64,000 nt of DNA. Origin: Ailurus styani (lineage: Eukaryota > Chordata > Mammalia > Carnivora > Ailuridae). The stretch is from contig LNAC01000849.1 of assembly GCA_002007465.1 (NCBI GenBank), forward strand, positions 122,751 through 186,750, written 5' to 3'. How positions within the stretch are numbered: the first letter of the stretch is position 1; each line of letters starts with the position of its first letter. The notes beneath the pieces are model-generated. The model was not told the origin of the DNA. It made no database searches and worked only from the letters and a program-made list of their open reading frames with translations. This document shows, in pieces, positions 61,019-64,000 of the stretch. The translations under genes were made by a program, and so were the position numbers.

Positions 61019-61363
61019 AGAGTGTTGGGGTAGAAAAGTTTTCAGTTCTTCCCTTCTAGGTTTTTTGCCTGGTCTAAAAATTAAATTGATACAAGGCAAT
61101 TTAACAGCAGAAAAACAAACAAAAGTTTATTAACATGTATATCTCCTATACACATGGGAGGGATCCAGGAAAACCAAGTAACTCCCCCAAATGGCCAAAG
61201 CGATCATCTTAAATACCATCTTCAGGTAACCAAAAGATGGTGAGAGTGGGAGTTCGTTATGCCTCATCTTATGTCTGCAGTTCCTTAAAAATAACCAGCT
61301 TAAAATAATCAATATACCAAAGGGACACAATTTGGGGTGGCAAATTCTGCTCCTCTATAAGAG
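61019..61363 (-). mobile_element. Solo LTR (minus), 4-bp duplication
   Basis: Body 61023-61359 inside 'agag' (61019-61022, 61360-61363). On + it opens TGTTGGGG; the antisense poly-A signal TTTATT is at 61126-61131. It is the same family as 57085-57623 but about 200 bp shorter, with the middle missing. No internal genes adjoin. Confidence 0.7.
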
Positions 61364-62182
61364 TTAAAGAAGGTAATGACGAGGAAAGACTAAAGGTTTT
61401 GAAATCTGGATAGTCATATTAAATTAATAATCATTTTGCTTGGGAACAGTTGTTGAAATCAATCCTCCACTGAATTAGTTTTCGTCATAAGCACTCTTAT
61501 TTAGAACCAGCACATGGCCATTACCTATTTGGTAGAATCAGTAGACAACACCTTTTAGAGAAATTGTATTGATCTGTGACCTGGGAAAACACTACAAGAG
61601 CTGTTACATACTTCTTCAACAAGACAGGAAGCATTCATTGCCAGTTTGCCTTGACTGTACATTCTGCAAGGTCATTTGCCACCTCCTCCATGGATTCCAT
61701 AATGAGTAAAAGAAACATGACTTCTTGCTTTTTTGTTGATGGCTGAAAAAAGGAATCAGGTAAACAGCCCACAATAGAGCAGCTTTGTTATTTATATTCT
61801 GTCTAGTGATTCACAGGGTCATTAAGTCACAAGGACAGAAAAAAAATCTGCAACTGAAAGCATACATTCTGCTTACTTAATATGATAATACTTAAAAATG
61901 TCCCACAAGTCACAAAAGAAAAAATCTAAAACAAAACGTTTATAGGTGTGACAGAGCTGGAGTATAAACCCAGGTAGAGTGACGCTGCCTCCCACCATTT
62001 AACTACTAGAATGTACCAATTCTCAGTCTCAGAGGGATGAACTTGACAAGAAAGATCTATCCTTTCATAGTGCTGGCTTTCTAATGTGGGAAAGTAGCAA
62101 ACAGCAAGTAAATAAGTTATTAGTTTCAAATAGTGATAACTGGCATTTATTGTTAAGTAACAAAAATTCAACTGAGTTGTTT
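61364..62182. other. Mostly unassigned; weak MIR end near 61945-62020
   Basis: 'gacagagctggagtataaac' with 'ccaggtagagtgacgctgcc' resembles an antisense MIR end. The rest is unrecognised. Confidence 0.35.
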
Positions 62183-62429
62183 AAAAGATCAAATTAGGGC
62201 GCCTGGGTGGCTCAGTGGGTTAAAGCCTCTGCTTTCGGCTCAGGTCATGATCTCAGGGTCCTGGGATCGAGGCCCGCATCGGGCTCTCTGCTCAGCAGGG
62301 AGCCTGCTTCCTCCTCTCCCTGTCTCTCTGCCTGCCTCTCTGCCTACTTGTGATCTCTCTCTCTGTCTAATAAATAAATAAAATCTTAAAAAATAAATAA
62401 ATAAATAAATAAATAAAAGATCAAATTAG
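62183..62429 (+). mobile_element. Can-SINE, young type, 15-bp duplication
   Basis: Perfect duplication 'aaaagatcaaattag' at 62183-62197 and 62415-62429. A-box-like TGGCTCAGTGGG at 62208-62219 and B-box-like GGGATCGAGGCCC at 62263-62275, the internal RNA polymerase III promoter expected of a tRNA-derived SINE. Long AAAT-rich tail. A good reference copy for this window. Confidence 0.97.
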
Positions 62430-62520
62430 CTTTATTGAATGGTTCATATACTAGGCAGCATCCAATCTAAGAAATAGAAAGAAGCTCCCTTGAGCTGAAG
62501 AAAAGGAAATGTTTTTAAAT

Positions 62521-62965
62521 ATAGTGTTAAAAAGAAAACCAAAGGCCCAAAATGGTATGATTTATGTCCAAATCAGTAAACCAGGGCTTAATACCTAATC
62601 TAATTGCAGTTTCATCTTCTTCCAGAAATAAGGCGGAGAGTCAGGAATTTTCTGATAAGGACCAAAGAGGTAATTTGTTGAATGGGCCTTCTCCAGCCCC
62701 CAAAGAAAGATGAGGTAATCTGCATAATAACACCCCCTGCCCTTCCCTTGTAAGGGAGGGTGATTGGCCTGAAACAATCCTGTCTTTTCTTTTGCTTATA
62801 ACTTCTTTGCCCCATCCTCCCGTCTATAAAAACCTTCCGTTTTGTATAACTCCTCAGGGTTCTCCTCTGTTTGCTAGATGAGATGCTGCCCATTCATGAA
62901 TTGTTTAATAAAGCTAATTAGGCCTTCAAAATTTATTCAGTTGAAATTTTGCTTTTTAACAGTAG
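62521..62965 (+). mobile_element. Solo LTR with TATA and poly-A signals
   Basis: Starts TGTTAAAAAG (62525) and ends CTTTTTAACA (62961), a short inverted terminal pair typical of LTRs. TATAAAAA at 62825 and AATAAA at 62907 are correctly spaced for U3-R-U5. Flanking 'atag' and 'gtag' are a near-match 4-bp duplication, as in ERV1-type insertions. Minus frames 62595-62893 fall inside and are not genes. Confidence 0.7.
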
Positions 62966-63159
62966 AGAGTGGAAAAAATGAAATTATTAGCCAAGAACTC
63001 ATTGTTTCAGGCAAGGTCACCTTCCTAAGGTGGAACAGAAAGAGTCTATCAGTAAACAACCTAGTGCTGACCAGGAAATTTCAGGTTGACTGGTTAAAGG
63101 TTACATTCCTGGGATGGTTAAAATTAGAGTTAGGCTAGATAGTAAGTCTTGAACTGAGG

Positions 63160-63568
63160 ATGTTGAAGAAGAAAATTACCCAGAGCAGGCCCAGGCCAGG
63201 AGGCCCCAGAAGATGGAAAGTTACTGACAATAAGCTAGAGATAACCAGAAGCCCTACTGGGAGCAAGAGATAACCAGCCATCTCTGCTTCTGTAAACAGG
63301 CTTCCTGCCACAGGCTCCCTGCACTACTGTTCCAGCCTAAAGCAGCCACAGCTCCCCCAGTTCACACCCACCCAGCAGTAGTCAGCACAGCCCTTGGAAC
63401 CCGACTGCCTGCAGTCCCCCATGAAAGCCCTATAACCCTGTTGCCTGGGGAGCAGAACCTCCAGCACGAGCTCATCTGGGTCTGCCTGTGTAAAATAAGG
63501 CCAACTTCTACTACTTCTCTGAGTGTCACTTGGTCTCTCACCAGTATGATTATTTTCTGCAACAATGT
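63160..63568 (+). mobile_element. Solo LTR, perfect 4-bp duplication
   Basis: Starts TGAAGAAG (63164) and ends CTGCAACA (63564), inside 'atgt' at 63160-63163 and 63565-63568. CTATAA at 63430 and a weak AATAAG at 63494 stand at promoter and poly-A positions. An ERV1-type source fits the 4-bp duplication. Overlapping minus frames 63324-63593 are incidental. Confidence 0.72.
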
Positions 63569-63673
63569 GGGGCCTTAACATAAATAACTCCATTTTGGGT
63601 TTGTAGTTTACTTTTTAATATTTTAATAATGGTTAACTTAGAAATAATAATAGCTTGAAATCAGTCACTTCCG

Positions 63674-63718
63674 AAAGAAAGAAAGAAAGAAAGAAAGAAA
63701 GAAAAAGAAAAAAGAAAA
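63674..63718 (+). repeat. (GAAA)n microsatellite
   Basis: Eight or nine GAAA units followed by A-rich variants. Confidence 0.95.
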
Positions 63719-63818
63719 TGAATAATTTTAATTTCAGTTTCTTGTTTTACTCAATGTCTATAATCTACTAACATTTAAAAGATTTCACAAGAAACCTCAT
63801 CAACTTATAAGAAAGTAG

Positions 63819-64000
63819 TGTAGGGTTGGAAAGGTCTTCCCTTTATCCCTTCCTGGTTCTTTGGCTGGAATAATAATAATTAAATAATGATAATAAACAA
63901 CAACAAATAATATTTAATTAATTACTATTTTAATTAATAATTAATAAAATTGATTTAATTGATAATTGATGATTAAATAATATTTAATTAATAATTAAAT
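63819..64000 (-). repeat. Partial LTR end, then AT-rich tract at window edge
   Basis: 63819-63875 ('tgtagggttggaaaggtctt', 'ctggttctttggctgga') resembles the first 60 bp of the LTR at 61023. From 63880 the sequence is AATTAATA-rich low complexity that runs off the window. Confidence 0.5.

Noticed and set aside
62208..62275. tRNA gene signal (A-box and B-box)
   Set aside because: They belong to a Can-SINE, which derives from a tRNA. No cloverleaf acceptor or anticodon arm is intact.

Overview
This window is non-coding mammalian DNA from a carnivore, most likely a mustelid (weasel, ferret, mink, otter or badger group). The call rests on the many tRNA-derived Can-SINE copies. Most carry the 'ggtggctcagtgggttaaagcctctgc' type of head (split here as ggtggctcag / tgggttaaag / cctctgc), a CT-rich tail and AATAAA-bearing poly-A, which differs from the dog and cat versions. 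I found no host protein-coding exon, tRNA, rRNA, CRISPR array or bacterial-type operon. Almost every long open frame belongs to a LINE-1 (L1) retrotransposon.

Centrepiece: 28377-35134 holds a complete L1 on the + strand. It has a perfect 16-bp target-site duplication, a YY1-like motif at its first bases, a GC-rich 5' UTR of about 1.65 kb, an intact ORF1 (305 aa), a 79-bp spacer, an intact ORF2 (1271 aa) with all recognisable endonuclease, reverse-transcriptase and Cys-rich residues, a G-rich 3' UTR and a poly-A tail. It looks very young and possibly still competent to move. Three 5'-truncated relatives of the same lineage lie in the same orientation at 18.5-20.5 kb, 21.1-22.4 kb and 54.3-54.6 kb.

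Layout. 0-15 kb: AT-rich sequence with scattered SINEs, L1 3' ends, MIR, L2 and hAT-type fossils, and an MaLR-like LTR. 15-17 kb: an old antisense L1 split by two SINEs. 18.5-25.6 kb: two young L1 copies, the second inserted next to or into an old L1. 28.4-35.1 kb: the intact L1. 37.2-44.4 kb: a decayed near full-length older L1 holding three nested SINEs. 45-54 kb: SINEs, an MaLR-like LTR, antisense L1, L2 and MIR. 57-64 kb: old L1 pieces and at least four solo LTRs, three of them with matching 4-bp duplications and one with a near match.

Functionally, the autonomous L1 supplies the kind of enzyme that mobilises the SINEs, which share its A-tails and the TT/AAAA-like target preference. The window therefore records repeated L1-driven insertion into an apparently gene-free region. 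The most unusual observations are the intact L1, a mosaic L1 copy with a 981-bp near-identical tract inside diverged flanks, two SINEs sharing one target site, and a SINE with a triplicated A-box region.
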